Source: Lepraria neglecta (lineage: Eukaryota > Ascomycota > Lecanoromycetes > Lecanorales > Stereocaulaceae). Taken from it: a stretch of 64,000 nt of DNA. This document shows, piece after piece, positions 9,475 to 21,540 of the stretch; the stretch's first letter is position 1; each line of letters starts with the position of its first letter. The stretch covers positions 5,208,001 through 5,272,000 of the forward strand of contig CM065648.1 of the NCBI GenBank assembly GCA_033220425.1. Reading direction: 5' to 3'. The translations under genes were made by a program, and so were the position numbers. The notes beneath the pieces are model-generated. The model made no database searches. It was not told where the DNA came from and saw only the letters and a program-made list of their open reading frames with translations.

Positions 9475-11183
9475 TTAAGAAGTTTTAGCCCTGAACAAAA
9501 CCAGCGTACTTTGCGCTGCAAGCGCTTCCTTCTCATCCACGGTCAACTCACTTTCCGCCTTTCGAAGCCTTACAAAACCAGCCATGATGGCCAATGCTGT
9601 TGCAGCGCAAGCAAGTTGGTACCAGAACACACTTTGATAGCTCCTTTTCAGTCCGAGATTCGCCGTTTCAGTCTGGACAAACCCTGCAAAAGCGAGCAGA
9701 AATGCAATGCCAAGATATAGAAGACTATTGATCAGTGCGCCTGCAAGACCCTGTCGCTTTGATGAGAGGTTCGTGGTGATAAAGATATTGGCCACATTGA
9801 AGGTGATGTCGATTCCGATTGTTGCACAAACCATCGAAGGGAAGACGTAGGCCCAGTAGTTCGCTCCCACGGGTGCTATCGCAAACAAAACGGACGGCAC
9901 TATCCAGCCGAGCCCGGCGATGACCACTAGCACCGTCCCCGGAACGAGGTGGAGGAAATAACCACCTAGGACCGAGATGAGAATCCCTCCCACACACATA
10001 GGACTGTACCAGGCAGAAACCTGCAAGGGACTGGCCCCCAGGATGTCTTGCATGTAGAGTGTCCCGAAGAGAAGGAATATTCCAAGGCAGCCGTACGAGA
10101 AGAACAGGGCTATAAATAGCGGGTTGATGTATGGAATACAGAAGAGGTCGAACGGCAGGAGCGGGTTCTTGGCAACGAAACCTTCGATGTAAACCGCGAG
10201 GCCAAGGAGCAGAGAGCCTACGACAAGCAAAACATAAATGTAGGGCGTTCTCCACTGGTTTGGTGCTCCAGCGCTGTCAGTAAGTGCGAAGACAACTAGG
10301 ACTAGTCCTGAGACGATGAGCGCAGCTCCCAGCCAGTCCATTTCTACTCTCATCTTTTTGTGTTCTTGGGAATCGTTTGGTACCGTCAGAATAGCAGATA
10401 CAGTGGTGGTGAACAGCAGTATCGCACCGATCCAGAAGTACCAACCGAATCGTAAGAATTGCCCAGTCAAGCCGGCCATGAAAATCCCAAAGAAGAAGCC
10501 TAGGGGTGCTGAGCCGCCATAGAGGCTGAAGACCAGATTTTTGCGTGGACCCGGGCGATACATGTTGCCCATCAAGGCAACTCCCGAGGGCAAAAAGGCT
10601 GACGGTCCTAGACCTTGAAGTGCACGGCAAAAATCTAGCATGAGTTCGTTGATCGAGAATCCAACGATGACGGACCAAACGCAGAACCATACCAATCCAA
10701 AGATGAAGATCGGGTAGGCGCCATATTTGTCTGAGAGGCGACCGAACGGTAGGAGGAATGCTGCCGTGACGAGGGCAAAGGCAGCCGAGGGCCAGACTGC
10801 TCCACTCTGAGGAATATCGAGCTTGACTAGGAGGGTTGGAAGAATGACATTAAAACCAGAGACGAAGTATTCCTACATCCGAGTCAACATTTCGTGTGGA
10901 CTTTAACCAGTCCGCCAGAGCAACTTACGGCCATGAACTGCGAAGCGATAACGGAGTAACAGAAGAGTATCTCCGCTCCAAAAGACTTGAGCTTCGCTGG
11001 CCTTTCTCTTCCAAGTCTTTCTATGCGCTGTCGCTCGGCTTCTTCACTCTCATGCTCGCCCCCATCACCCGTCATGGTTGCTTCCGCGGGGTCCAACCTC
11101 TGTGCTTGTCGCTCCGCATGACCTAGTTCGTCGTCTGGGGTATGAGTGTCTGCAGGAGGCTGCCCAGCACTGATATGGTCCAT
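9475..11183 (-). CDS. MFS drug:H+ antiporter, 14-TM (DHA2-like)
   Basis: Membrane exporter of small toxic or secondary compounds, driven by the proton gradient. Two exons: 11183-10929 (85 residues, charged and cytosolic: GGEHESEEAERQRIERLG) and 10872-9475, joined in phase 0 across a 56-nt intron (donor GTAAGT, acceptor TGTAG), giving 550 residues. The first span follows the splice (EYFVSGFNVILPTLLVKL). Motif A is FGRLSDKYG. The RALQGLGPSAFLPSGVALMG and APLGFFFGIFMAG stretch matches the region used by aminotriazole-resistance-type transporters. Later spans are regular up to the charged tail (VRLRKAESELTVDEKEAL). No break is seen. Lying between an MDR gene and a GST gene, it fits export or detoxification. 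The substrate cannot be read from sequence. Confidence 0.88.
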
Positions 11184-11884
11184 CGAGCCCTATACACATC
11201 AAGATTGCAATATCAATTATGGCAGCTTGTCGGTAACAACAAGATCGGCACTTTTCAAGGTGATGGGGAAACATAGAGCGATATGGTGATCGCAGGAGAG
11301 GAAGGCGCTTGTGCGAAGTGAATGCTAGTTCATCGCCATCAATGATAAAGCTAATCAAGACAATGCTTTCAAGGAATTCCCGCATGAGTCCTAGAATGAT
11401 TAGAGTTTGCCTCTGCCCCCACAATTTCGCAGCAGATCCGGAACAGGGACTTGGCGTCGCTTTTCTCTCTGGCCCTATGTTCGCTTGTGAGGTGAGAAAG
11501 GAGTAGGTAGGGACCCTTGGTCAGTCCAGGCCCTTCAGGCTCACCACACATCCCTTATCAATCGGCGCTATGTTGACACATCACTGAGCCAGGGTCCACG
11601 ATCGTCGATTGGGCGTGCTAGGTCGATCCTCGAAGTGGGCAAAGACCCTTAGATCGGCAATCTCCGGCGCTGCCGGAAGTTCATCCCTGTCGAACGTGCG
11701 GAAGAAAGGGTCCACGGCGAACGGTTGCATGGTCTATCTAGCAGCTGGGCGAATTGCTGAGACATAAGCTGAGAGCGTCCACTTGGCACATTCGACCTTG
11801 AGCCATCTTCGCGCCGTTGCCTTATACGATAAATCTTGGACGCTCTCCGTTAATCGCTCTTCTTGAATCTTCATCGTTGAAAGT
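11184..11884. promoter_or_regulatory. shared divergent promoter region, MFS and GST
   Basis: About 700 bp between the MFS start (minus strand) and the GST start (plus strand), so it must hold both promoters. Two stretches look like scraps of moderately repeated sequence (GGGACCCTTGGTC at about 11510, related to the 8-bp minisatellite unit). I can name no binding site with confidence. Divergent arrangement suggests, but does not show, joint control. Confidence 0.45.
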
Positions 11885-12868
11885 ATGGACAATACTCAGA
11901 AGGTTTGCCGGTTGAACGTCGGGGCGTTTATTGGAGTTGATGAACTGATCTTTTAGTAGCTGACGGTGTATTCCTGGGTCGGCTCACAATGGGCAGGTGT
12001 CGCGCACCTCGGTCTGGCTGAGAAGGGGTTTGGCAACGAACAGGTCGAAATCAAGGAAATCGACTTGTGTAAGATTCCCTATACCCACGAGAAAATGGAG
12101 ATGTTGACGCAGACCGATGATAAAGTCAAGGCGGAAAATTTTGACCCTGAATATCTCAAGAAAAACCCCAATGGGACGGTGCCTACTTTGACAGCTTCGC
12201 ATCTGAGTAAGCCACTCATTGACACTCGCCAAATTCTAGAATTCTTGGACCAGTCTCGTCCTTCCGTGAATGGCCCTGCCCTAACACCTGCTGGCGCCCA
12301 AGACAAAGTTGCAGCCAATTCGATGATTGAACTCGTTCACTCGAGCGACCTAGAAACTGGTCTCCTCCTTTTCGGATGCTTGGATGACGACGAGATCCAT
12401 CGACTGCAGGGGTCTCCTTTGATGGCCTACCTCGCCGCTCGACAGACTTCTCTTGAGCAGTATCACGCTGCTGATCCGAAGAACGCGTTTTATGCGGCGA
12501 AGCGAGAAGACAATGGTGCCCTTCACGATATCTTCACTGGAGCGCCGAACGACGCTCGGATTGCATATTTCGACGAGACCGCGGCCAAATACAAGACGTT
12601 CGCCGCCAGCTTGAAGATGCTTGAGCGCCAGATCCGCCTTCCCTATGCTATTGGGGATTACGTGACTCTCGCTGACCTGCACATGGTCCCGTGGTTGTCC
12701 CACGCTCTGTTCGCGCTTGGGACCACCGACCCATCTGATTTCTCGAAGCTTGAGGGACGTATACAGCAGGCCGTCCCTGACTTCAAGCTTGGACCGAAAA
12801 TACCGCAGTGGTGGAGCAACTTTGGCAAACGTGACAGCTTTCAAAAGGTCTTCAAGGTGCTTCACTGA
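11885..12868 (+). CDS. glutathione S-transferase-like protein, one intron
   Basis: GST-fold protein, probably cytosolic, joining glutathione to electrophiles or reducing peroxides. A tiny first exon (11885-11902, MDNTQK) is spliced over a 57-nt intron (11903-11959, donor GTTTGC, branch CTGAT, acceptor TAGTAG) to the main exon at 11960, which opens LTVYSWVGSQWAG; total 308 residues. The first 95 residues form the thioredoxin-like half, with the NPNGTVPTL loop (cis-Pro) and LIDTRQILEFLDQ helix. The all-helical half ends with GDYVTLADLHMVPWL, the usual N-capping box. At about 308 residues it is longer than classical GSTs (200-240), with an insert around residues 125-210. The weak donor makes the first exon less certain than the rest. 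It is intact and divergent from the MFS gene. Confidence 0.85.
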
Positions 12869-13439
12869 AGACGACGAATGTGGTGCTCTGTTGTTGGTTT
12901 CGAAGAATAGACATGCAGGCAATCCAATGGAGGTTTTCTTGATCGAGCTTGATGTAATGCCTCTATCCTATTTTATTCACATTGAACCTCATTTTCGTTA
13001 TGTAGCCCACGATGTTGTACCAGGCTTTTCGCTACAAGCGGAGCGGTGGATGTAGTAGATTAGAGATTTCGGGTATTGCGGAAGAAGCAGAGCTTGTCAG
13101 ATCGCGACGTCATTCCGGGCGTTCGGACCCGGCTTCCTCTTCTTCGGGATATACGAGGATAAGGTATGCCAATGTGAACTTAGCTGTAGCGCAGGTACGG
13201 GTTTAATGATTGCTGAGTGACGATAGTCATAACTAGATGTGAAGGGGAAACTCCTTACACTTCGTGGGTTCCTTACACTTCGTGGGTTCTTGAAAAAAAC
13301 TCGTCCAAATCAATGAGCCGGTTCGGGTCCGAACTCAAATACCGGACTTTACCTTTCGGGGAGAATGGAAATAAGATCCCGGTAGAGCGAAGCTGGTCCC
13401 AAAATCAACTTATCTTATATCGTCACAAGTAAATACTCA
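12869..13439. other. intergenic, approach to the AT-rich block
   Basis: No gene seen. Base composition is normal up to about 13430 and then changes abruptly to the RIP-type pattern. It contains the 18-bp tandem duplication listed separately. Confidence 0.4.
13253..13288. repeat. 18-bp perfect tandem duplication
   Basis: Two adjacent perfect copies of CCTTACACTTCGTGGGTT, about 150 bp before the AT-rich block begins. Confidence 0.9.
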
Positions 13440-13564
13440 CAGAAGATTGCCGTAAAAACGGCTATATCTCGGTTATTTTAGACTCAATTTAGAAAATTTA
13501 AGAGAAATTAGGAAGTCCTCTATTTATAGTATATTTTATATATATAAAGTTAAGCTCTAGTTCT
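13440..13564 (+). repeat. repeat C, left piece (copy 1)
   Basis: A block containing GTAAAAACGGCTATATCTCG recurs at 20622 (plus) and at about 47405 (minus). In this copy it is cut at 13564 by Gypsy A1 and goes on after 38365: the text that follows in the minus copy (AAAGTTATTAAAATAG) is found in near-identical form at 38380. In the other copies the block opens with a hairpin (TAATCTTC, then GAAGATTA). Family unknown. Confidence 0.7.
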
Positions 13565-13780
13565 TGTCACGGCTTGGCCTTTGCTTACTATTGGTGCCGA
13601 TACGCGTAGTATAAAGCATGGTTATCGAACATGGTTATCGAACGTTCGATCATCGCTCATGGCTAGCGGCTTAGCACGTCTCCAGGACGCGCAGGCTTCA
13701 TGTATCTATCTTCTCTCCTTAGATATATTCTTCTAGTTATACTTCACCCCTATCGACTCGCTCTAGGCAGGCCCCTAACA
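13565..13780 (+). repeat. 5' LTR of Gypsy A1
   Basis: Starts TGTCACGGCTTGG and ends CCTAACA. It matches the 3' LTR at 38150 and the inverted LTR at 43185 over its whole length. The flanking GTTCT is the target duplication. Confidence 0.9.
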
Positions 13781-13791
13781 TTAGAATATAT

Positions 13792-13971
13792 TCGCTATAG
13801 TGGGACTGTGGGTTAGTGTGTCTCATGATCAGATGCGGTTTCAGCTATACGCCATGACCATAGGCTATAGCGAGAGATCCGTGCTTCCTGAGAGCACTAT
13901 TTATATAAGTATCCTACCAGTAGTTGGCTCTTCAGTCGAGTTTATCTCTTTTAGAGCTATAGTAGTTCTTT
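13792..13971 (+). repeat. split direct repeat A, copy 1
   Basis: About 180 bp, nearly identical to 17982-18160. It contains ATGATCAGATGCGGTTTCAG and ends at AGTTCTT, after which the copies diverge. Confidence 0.9.
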
Positions 13972-16900
13972 TCACAGTAATTAAGCCTATATATACATTA
14001 GTCTATCTATCCTTTCATCCCATCTATACTTATATTCTTCCCCCCTCTTTCTAAGTATAAACACCTTAGTATCACCTAGTTATAGCTGTCGCTATACGTA
14101 AATTAGCTACCTCTAAGAAAGCCTCCAAGAAAGCCTCTAAGACGGCCCCTAAGACCTCCTCTAAGAACCGCAAACAAGCTAAAACAGCCACTCGGAGGGA
14201 TACTACACCCCCTCTCGAATTATAGGTATCTGCTACCTCTTCGGGAACTATCAGCCCAAGCCTCATCGACGAAACACCTCCTCCTAGTTACTATAATCAA
14301 ATTTGTGAGTTAGAATACCGCCTAGCGGCGCTAAAGGACCAGCGCGATTACCAGGATCGCTATCGAGTCTATAAGTTATATAGTCGCCGTCGCCGTTATC
14401 GTTATCGCTACTTATCTATTTCTAGTATAGACTCGGAGGAGGGGGATAGCCTAATAGTCTCTTTCAGGTATACCGAAGGTAAGAAACCCTTTCTTAGTCT
14501 TTATAAGCACTATCGTACTATTAATATTAAGTATTTTAAGTAAATCTTCTTTAGAACGTTTAAAACGGAATACCTTATAAAGCTAGCCTATAACTATACC
14601 AATCGTATAGATAGCGATATAATCCAGGAGACTAACAGGTTAGTATACCTCCTGCAGTATTTCGAGGTATATAGCCAGGCCGTTTATTACTATATATACC
14701 CTATAGTAAGTATATAGTTATAGGTAGCCCTTTCGGACTACCGCCTTCGCCTTACGGAGCTGTATATATACTATAAATTTAACTCTATCCGCGTATACTA
14801 TCACGTATTCGTCACTATATACATCCTGAGTGGCCAGGATAATCTAGTAGCCTGGTCGATCGACGATAGATACTATTTAGACCTCTTAGTCCGAAGGATA
14901 TCCGTACAGGGCGATACTAGGTTATATATAGGTGGTAGTACCTCTAAATCCTCCTCTTCAGGCCTATTTATATATAGATTATTCAATAGCGGCTACTATC
15001 CACGCGACCGCTGCAGGTATCTTTATATCTATTCTATATATTAGTAGAATTACCTAGCAAATACGTGCTCAAGGGCTAACTCGGCCTCGAACAACGCTAA
15101 CTTGATACTACTAGCAAATCGAATCTCCAAGTCGGAATAACTCCTAGAGTACCCGCAGGTACCTATATCGCTACTATACGTAGTAGAAGGTTTTCTATAC
15201 TCACTCGTCGATCTATCCGATCCAGATCTACCCTATTAGGGCCCGTTGCGCGTTGATAGTTAGTATAAATAGTTAAAGAATCACCCCGATCAAACCTTCG
15301 CCAAGACCCTAGCGGCTATTCTTTAGAAGGGGGCAAAAATCGGGTATAGAGGTATAGATATCCAATACCTCAGTTAAAACTACTAATTAGTATATATAGT
15401 ACTAGATATATTAACTGCGGACCTTTAAAAACAGCTTCAGTATAACTAGTTAACTCAAGTAGACTATTAGACAGAGCCTCGGTACGTCTGTTCGTCGCTA
15501 GGCTTAGTCCCGAAGTACGATAGAGGCTGGAGACGTATTTATAATCTCTTATTTCTATATAGCAGCTCAGTTAATAATGGTATACCTTACGATTAGGGTA
15601 CCTTAGAGTATATAATATACGATAACACCGTAGATACGCTGCTATAACAAGGTCCAGGGGCTTAATTCGTTAAGCGAGACCTGAAAGACGCCTTTCGTTA
15701 TATTCTAGTAGCTACTTTAGACTAGTAGCTACTAGGTTTCTACTATAATAGTTTCTACTAGAAAGAACGCTATCTACTCTTTAGTTTACGTATAGTATCG
15801 TTCCTCTTTAACCTGTTTATAAAGGCGATTAACTAGATTATAACCGCAGTATTACTATAGGCTATAGTATTATACTACTTGGACGATTTCTTCGCCATTC
15901 TGGCACTACAAGCTAATACTATCGTATACAGCCATTAATTCGATCAAGTATATAATAAATTAGGCCTGTTAGTTAACTATTCGAAGGATACGAGAGGTAT
16001 AAAAGCCGACTTTATAGGAATTGAATTCGATAGTATCTTTATACAGGTATAATTCCCTCTAGATAAGCTAGATAGGGCAAGAAATATAGTGCAAGGCCTC
16101 CTTAAAAGGCCTATAATCCTATATTCGGAGCTTGAGTCAGCAGTCGGTTTTCTGTTATTTACTACCAAAATTGTAGTTCCAGGAAGGGCCTTCTTAAGGC
16201 GACTTTTTGACGTAATTCGGAGGTAAATAGCTATCCTATATATCACCGCAGCTATAAAAGCTAATCTACTATAGTAGTATACCTTCCTAAAGGACTGGAA
16301 TGGCCTTAAACTACTACGTCACGTTATTAGTCGACCATTATAGTATATATAGACTGACGCCTCTAGGAGGCTTAGTATAGAGGGCTACATTCTTAATCAC
16401 CTAGCCTATTTATACTCGGTCTAGGACGTCTTTAGTATACTGGTTACTATACGCTATCGTCGCAAAGATATATAATTTAAAGAAATAAAGGCTGTTCTTT
16501 ACGCGATATAGCTATAGTTAGAACGACTCCGGGGATCAAAATTAACCCTTTATTGCGATAATAATACCTGTATCTATAGGCTGCATAAATCCTCGATCCG
16601 TAGACCAGCTATAGCCCTACTAAGGGATATAGCTATATTTACGGCTAGATATAACATCCATTTGGTTCCGGAATGGATCCCAATAGGAGCCAACTAACTG
16701 GCTAATAACCTCTCGCGATTCCGATATCGAAAAATCGCTAATAGATACCCTTAGCTAGGTTATCTAGCTATATCCCCGCCAAGTCAGGGCGGGACCTACT
16801 ATAATCTTGATATAGTCAGATCGTACTACTACGAGAAGCCGCTCGACTCCTATAGTAGGGGTTAGCAATAAAAACCCGAAAAACGTATACCACACCAACG

Positions 16901-17851
16901 CAGTTATATATTACCTATTATATACTTAGGGGGAGTATACCTCCCTTCCCAGCGACAGTGAACTTATTAGCTAGTTAGATAGCAGATCTCAGCACGAAAC
17001 GGGTCAAGGTAAAGACAGTTAAGGCCTACTTGACAGGCGTTAGATCAACGTATATAGATATAGGCTATAGGGGCCTTATAGTATTTTATAACCTATAATT
17101 AGAATATATAATAGCGGGTATACGACGCCTATAGGGCGAGGCCGGGATAAAAGAAAGACGTCCTATTACTAAGGATCTACTCCTATAAATCCTCTCTTAT
17201 TTTAACCAGTATAATAAGACTAGTTCAATATTATATATAGCCTTTTACCTTATATTCACCGTATTCCTCTATATAGGGGAGTTTATCTATACCGCAAAAG
17301 ATCGTAATAATCATAAATTCAGCCAGTAGTTCCTAACTCGTCGCTCAGTAAGGCTATATAAGAACCATCTAGAGCTTACCCTCCTAGTATCAAAAACGGA
17401 CCCTTTCAGACGGGGTATTACCCTTACTATCGCAGCTTCCGGTAATAGAGTATACGCAGTTAAGGCGTTATACTATTTATTCAAGTAGAAGACTATACTA
17501 AATAGTCCCCTCTTCTAGCTAGGAGGCTCCGTATTCATAAGGGAGATCGCTACGAGTTACCTTCGTCAAGTACTTATATTACTCGGGGTAGAAGGTTATT
17601 ATTCAGGATACTCCTTCCGTAGGGGGGCCGCTACCTCTATATAAGAGGCAGGCCTTAGTAACAAAGAAATCTAGCTACTAGGGCGATAGAAGTCGGACTC
17701 CTATCGTCTATATATAGTTACTTATCCTAAGCGAATACTTATAGTATTATATCGGCACCAGCAGCGCTAGTACTAGTAATACTCGCCAGGAGCTACCCTG
17801 CGAGGCCTTCCTCGGAAACCCTCTACGGGGGCGTCATTTAGGTGTTGTTTG

Positions 17852-17981
17852 GGAGTTTTCTAGCGCTGGGGCACCTCTTATAGCCTTTCTAGGCCTGCTA
17901 GCCCTGGCGTTAGACCGCCCAAGCATCTATTTACATATCTACTTATACCGGTATATATAGCTTTAGGAGTAAGAACACTAA
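17852..17981 (+). repeat. split direct repeat B, copy 1
   Basis: 130 bp, nearly identical to 18235-18364. It starts GGAGTTTTCTAGCGCTGGGG and runs straight into repeat A copy 2. Confidence 0.9.
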
Positions 17982-18160
17982 TCGCTACAGTAGGACTATA
18001 GGTTAGTATATCTTATGATCAGATGCGGTTTCAGCTATACGCCATAACTATAGGCTATAGCGAGAGATCCGTACTTCCTGAGAGCACTATTTATATAAGT
18101 ATCCTATCAGTAGTTAGCTCTTCAGTCGAGTTCATCTCTTTTAGAGCTATAGCAGTTCTT
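17982..18160 (+). repeat. split direct repeat A, copy 2
   Basis: Second copy of A, placed between the two B copies. It starts TCGCTACAG directly after B1. Confidence 0.9.
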
Positions 18161-18234
18161 TCCCGCCCACCCGCATCTTATATATAGCCTATATATAGCC
18201 TATCTATACTCCAGGTCTATACCGCCTAGGCATA

Positions 18235-18364
18235 GGAGTTTTCTAGCGCTGGGGCACCTGTTGTAGCCTTTCTAGGCCTGCTAGCCCTGGCGTTAGACCG
18301 CCCAAGCATCTATTTACATATCCACTTGTGCCGGTATATATAGATTCAGGAGTAATAACACTAA
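18235..18364 (+). repeat. split direct repeat B, copy 2
   Basis: Second copy of B; its end (AACACTAA) marks the right end of the element. Gypsy A1 internal sequence resumes right after it. Confidence 0.88.
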
Positions 18365-20610
18365 CTCATCCTTATCCCGCCCTCGTACGCTTATCAGCGA
18401 GGTTAAATAAACGATAGAGCTCGTAAGCCGGTTAGCGAGTATAAACAAACGACGCGGAAGGTCCCTGAGTCTATACTGCAGGAGTAGTCACTAAGGCTAT
18501 ACTACTAGAGAGCTCTGCGGAGTATAAGAACGGTATACCAGTCTATCTATAGCTAATACGAGTTGCCGTATTAAAGAAAAAATACCCCTATACTAAAACA
18601 ACCGACTATATACGCTATGGCACGAAGCCTACCAGGCGAACCTATACCCTGAGATACCGAGTAATAGTGTAACGACATCCTATAATAAGCGCAAGCACAC
18701 CGACGCGTATTAGCTATCCTTTAAGATATATCTACCGATACTAAAGATACTAAGACTCTATAGGATATTAGTAATATATTATAATTATAGTACTAGATTA
18801 AGCACTAACCGGCTTAGCTACTATAATCCCTCGAAGAACCCCGTTAGGAGCGTAATACCGCCCTCTCCTATATTAAAGAATAGAGTAATATAGTTAATAA
18901 GGTCGATCGAGCTAATAACGCTACTATATCGGTATAATACTAGAGGAAAGCAGCTTAAGAGAAGGTCCGAACGCTATAATCGCGGAATATAGACCTAGAA
19001 GATTAGAATACTCGCTAGGAGGAACGTATTAGCGAATTATAAGCGAATAGATCTCTCTAGCGCTAGGAGACTCCAAGTTTAACCGTTAGCGGATCCAAGA
19101 CTTATATACTAAAGGTACCCGACCTACCGCTATATTACGAGATAGATAGTAACCTTACTATTAAGGACTAGACCTAGCGAATTCGTAATAAGCTTATAAT
19201 TAACGAGGATTACTTTAAGGATAATACTACCTGAATAATCTATATTATCTCTTATATAGGAGATACTATAGTAAAGTATATCTAAGTCTATTAAACGAAT
19301 AATCCTAAATACTTTATAAATCCGGAAGAAGTCTTTAGTACGTTAAGCGATATTATAGAGAATCCGAATAAGAAGGATAATATATACTATAGTTTTAAGA
19401 CGCTAAGACAGAAGGCTACTAATACCTTTACTATCTTCTTCTCCTAGTTCTATATATATACTAACTACCTAAAGCTAGATAAGGAGACTATAATTAATAA
19501 GTTAAAGGATAAAGTTAACCTTCGCCTATAAGATATAATTATAGCTACCCCTTATAACTTCTATACCTTAAAGGAGCTTAGCGACTTATATTAGCGGGTA
19601 GATAATTAATAGCGCTATATAAGCGAGAAGCGTAAGCGAATAGTATCGGCTTTAATATACTTGTTAACTCGGACTTCGCTAGCTATAAATTAGTATATCT
19701 TATCTATATATATCCTCTCTGCGAAACGATAATCTATTAAATCTACTATTATTATTATACCTTACTATCCTATATTACCTTATAAAGACGGACCTCTAAC
19801 CAAGTTATAAGACTCTAAATAATACTATATTTATAATAAGGAAGGGTATTTTACTATAGACTACCCTAAGAAGAGAAAGGAGACTATTTAAAGGATATAG
19901 GATAAAGTAGACGAAGCCGATAAAGGAGAGGAGGAAAAGGTACCTAGTAATATTAGTAAGATAGAAGACTACTCGGAGTTAGAAAACTAGAAGTCCTCAG
20001 GGAAGTTACCCTCGAGGACCTACTATTCTTATTATTAGTAGATATCTATAATCTATATAGTAGAAGATTATTTATATACTCTATTATATTACTTACTTAA
20101 GGAAAAGAATACTAATCTAAAGCCCTTACTAATACTAGTACTACTATATATTTATTTATCGATAAAAAAGAAGTATAACTACTTTCTAAATATCTTAATA
20201 TTATCCCTATACCTCTCGCTAAACTATATTACCTCTATAGATATAACGGTAATATACGAAAGAAACCCGTTACCTATACTATTTACCCTTCTATAAAAGT
20301 CTATAATCATCTCGAGTTAACTATATCTATAATTATTACTAGCCTAGGTAACTAATATATTATCCTTAGCAAGCTATAGATAAATAAGTATAAGGTCCTA
20401 CTAGATATAGCAGATAACTATATTATCTTCCTACCTAGCCGCTATAACTATATCAGGGCCCTCTAGGCTCTTATTAAGCCTTCTACCGAGAAGATAGATA
20501 AGATAAGAAATAGTCCTACGAATTATCCGCCTCCGCTACCTAAGAAACTAGAGGTACTAGATATCGCCGAAATTAGCGCTACTATATTCTATATATATAC
20601 AAGTTAGTGC

Positions 20611-21540
20611 CTGTAATCTTCACAGAAGATTACCGTAAAAACGGCTATATCTCGCTTATTTTATACTCGATTTAGAATATTTAAGCTGAATTAGAAAGCC
20701 CTCTATTTATAGTATATATTATATACATAAAGTTAAGCCCTAATCCTAATAGGGCAAAAGTTATTAAGGATTTAGTATATTAGTGCTTTGGGGGCGGCTG
20801 CGGGGGTAGCTTCAGGGAAGTCCGCAGGCAAAAACATGTTTTTTGAGCTTTCCTTAGCCAAACCTTAGCCAAGTTTCAAAATTCGAACGGCGTTGGAAAG
20901 CGCATGCTTGGTTCCAAAGCTTATGAAATTATCATGATATCATATGACGTATGTGGCGCGGGGCATTGCTGCGAAGAAGTTGCAGTGCGCATTCAACTTT
21001 TGATGTTCTAGGGTCCGGGGGTGCCAAACTCAGTGCTTGGTATCTGGCACCGCCAGAAAAACATGGCGAAAACGCTTCTTTTGCTCATAACTTTTGCGCA
21101 AATGGACCGATTTTGAAAATTTCGATGGTGTTGGAAAGCGCATGCTTGGTTCCAAACTTTATGAAATCATCTCGATATCATATGACGTATGTGGCGCGGG
21201 GAAGTACTGCAAAGAAGTTACGGTGCGCATTCAGCTCAATGCTTGGCATTTGCCACCGAGCTCGCGGTGAATGCAAAACATGGCGAAAACGCTTCTTTTG
21301 CTCATAACTATTGCGCAAATGGGCCGATTCTAAAAATTCTTGATGCGCAAGCAAGCTAATGACTGACTCCAAAACATATGAAATCATCTCGATATCATAT
21401 GACGTATGTGGCGCGGGGAAGTAGTGCGAAGAAGTTGCGATGCGAATTCAACTTTTGGTAGTTGAAGGCGCTAGCCGAGAGAGGGAATGCAGAATATAGG
21501 GCCAATCTGATTGGCTGCAAGTGCGGAATTGCTCCGAAAG
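20611..21540 (+). repeat. insert in Gypsy A1: repeat C start plus a three-unit tandem array
   Basis: Splits the A1 coding region. It opens with the C-family hairpin (GTAATCTTC-ACA-GAAGATTAC, about 20615-20635) and the shared C block to about 20755. It then changes to GC-richer DNA holding about three direct repeats 215-240 bp apart, marked by CATATGACGTATGTGGCGCG at 20941, 21179 and 21396. Each unit also carries CATGGCGAAAACGCTTCTTT or a near copy and, in two units, TTGGAAAGCGCATGCTTGG. The repeats keep CA and TG dinucleotides, unlike all the DNA around them. Open frames cross them (20951-21307) but match nothing I know. Confidence 0.7.

Larger units (their letters stand above)
13792..18364 (+). 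mobile_element. tyrosine-recombinase retroelement (DIRS order, PAT/Ngaro-type ends)
   Basis: Three signs place it. (1) Split direct repeats in the order A1-coding-B1-A2-B2: A at 13792-13971 and about 17982-18160, B at 17852-17981 and 18235-18364, with B1 abutting A2. This is the end structure described for PAT and Ngaro elements. (2) A reverse-transcriptase region with RDLKDAFRYI near 15680 and YYLDDFFAIL near 15870, then an RNase H-like stretch near 16500-16750. (3) A tyrosine-recombinase C-terminus with YSGYSFRRGAAT near 17600 and KSDSYRLYI near 17695; no DDE integrase is seen. No target duplication is evident, as expected for this order. It is a RIP-mutated fossil with many breaks, inserted just inside the 5' LTR of Gypsy A1. 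Confidence 0.82.

Noticed and set aside
12079-12922. Minus-strand frames under the GST gene
   Set aside because: Shadows of the GST frame, which has motifs and fitting splice sites.
20951-21307. 118-codon frame across the tandem array as a gene
   Set aside because: It spans two repeat units and reads related peptide text in each, so it follows from the repeat rather than from selection for a protein.
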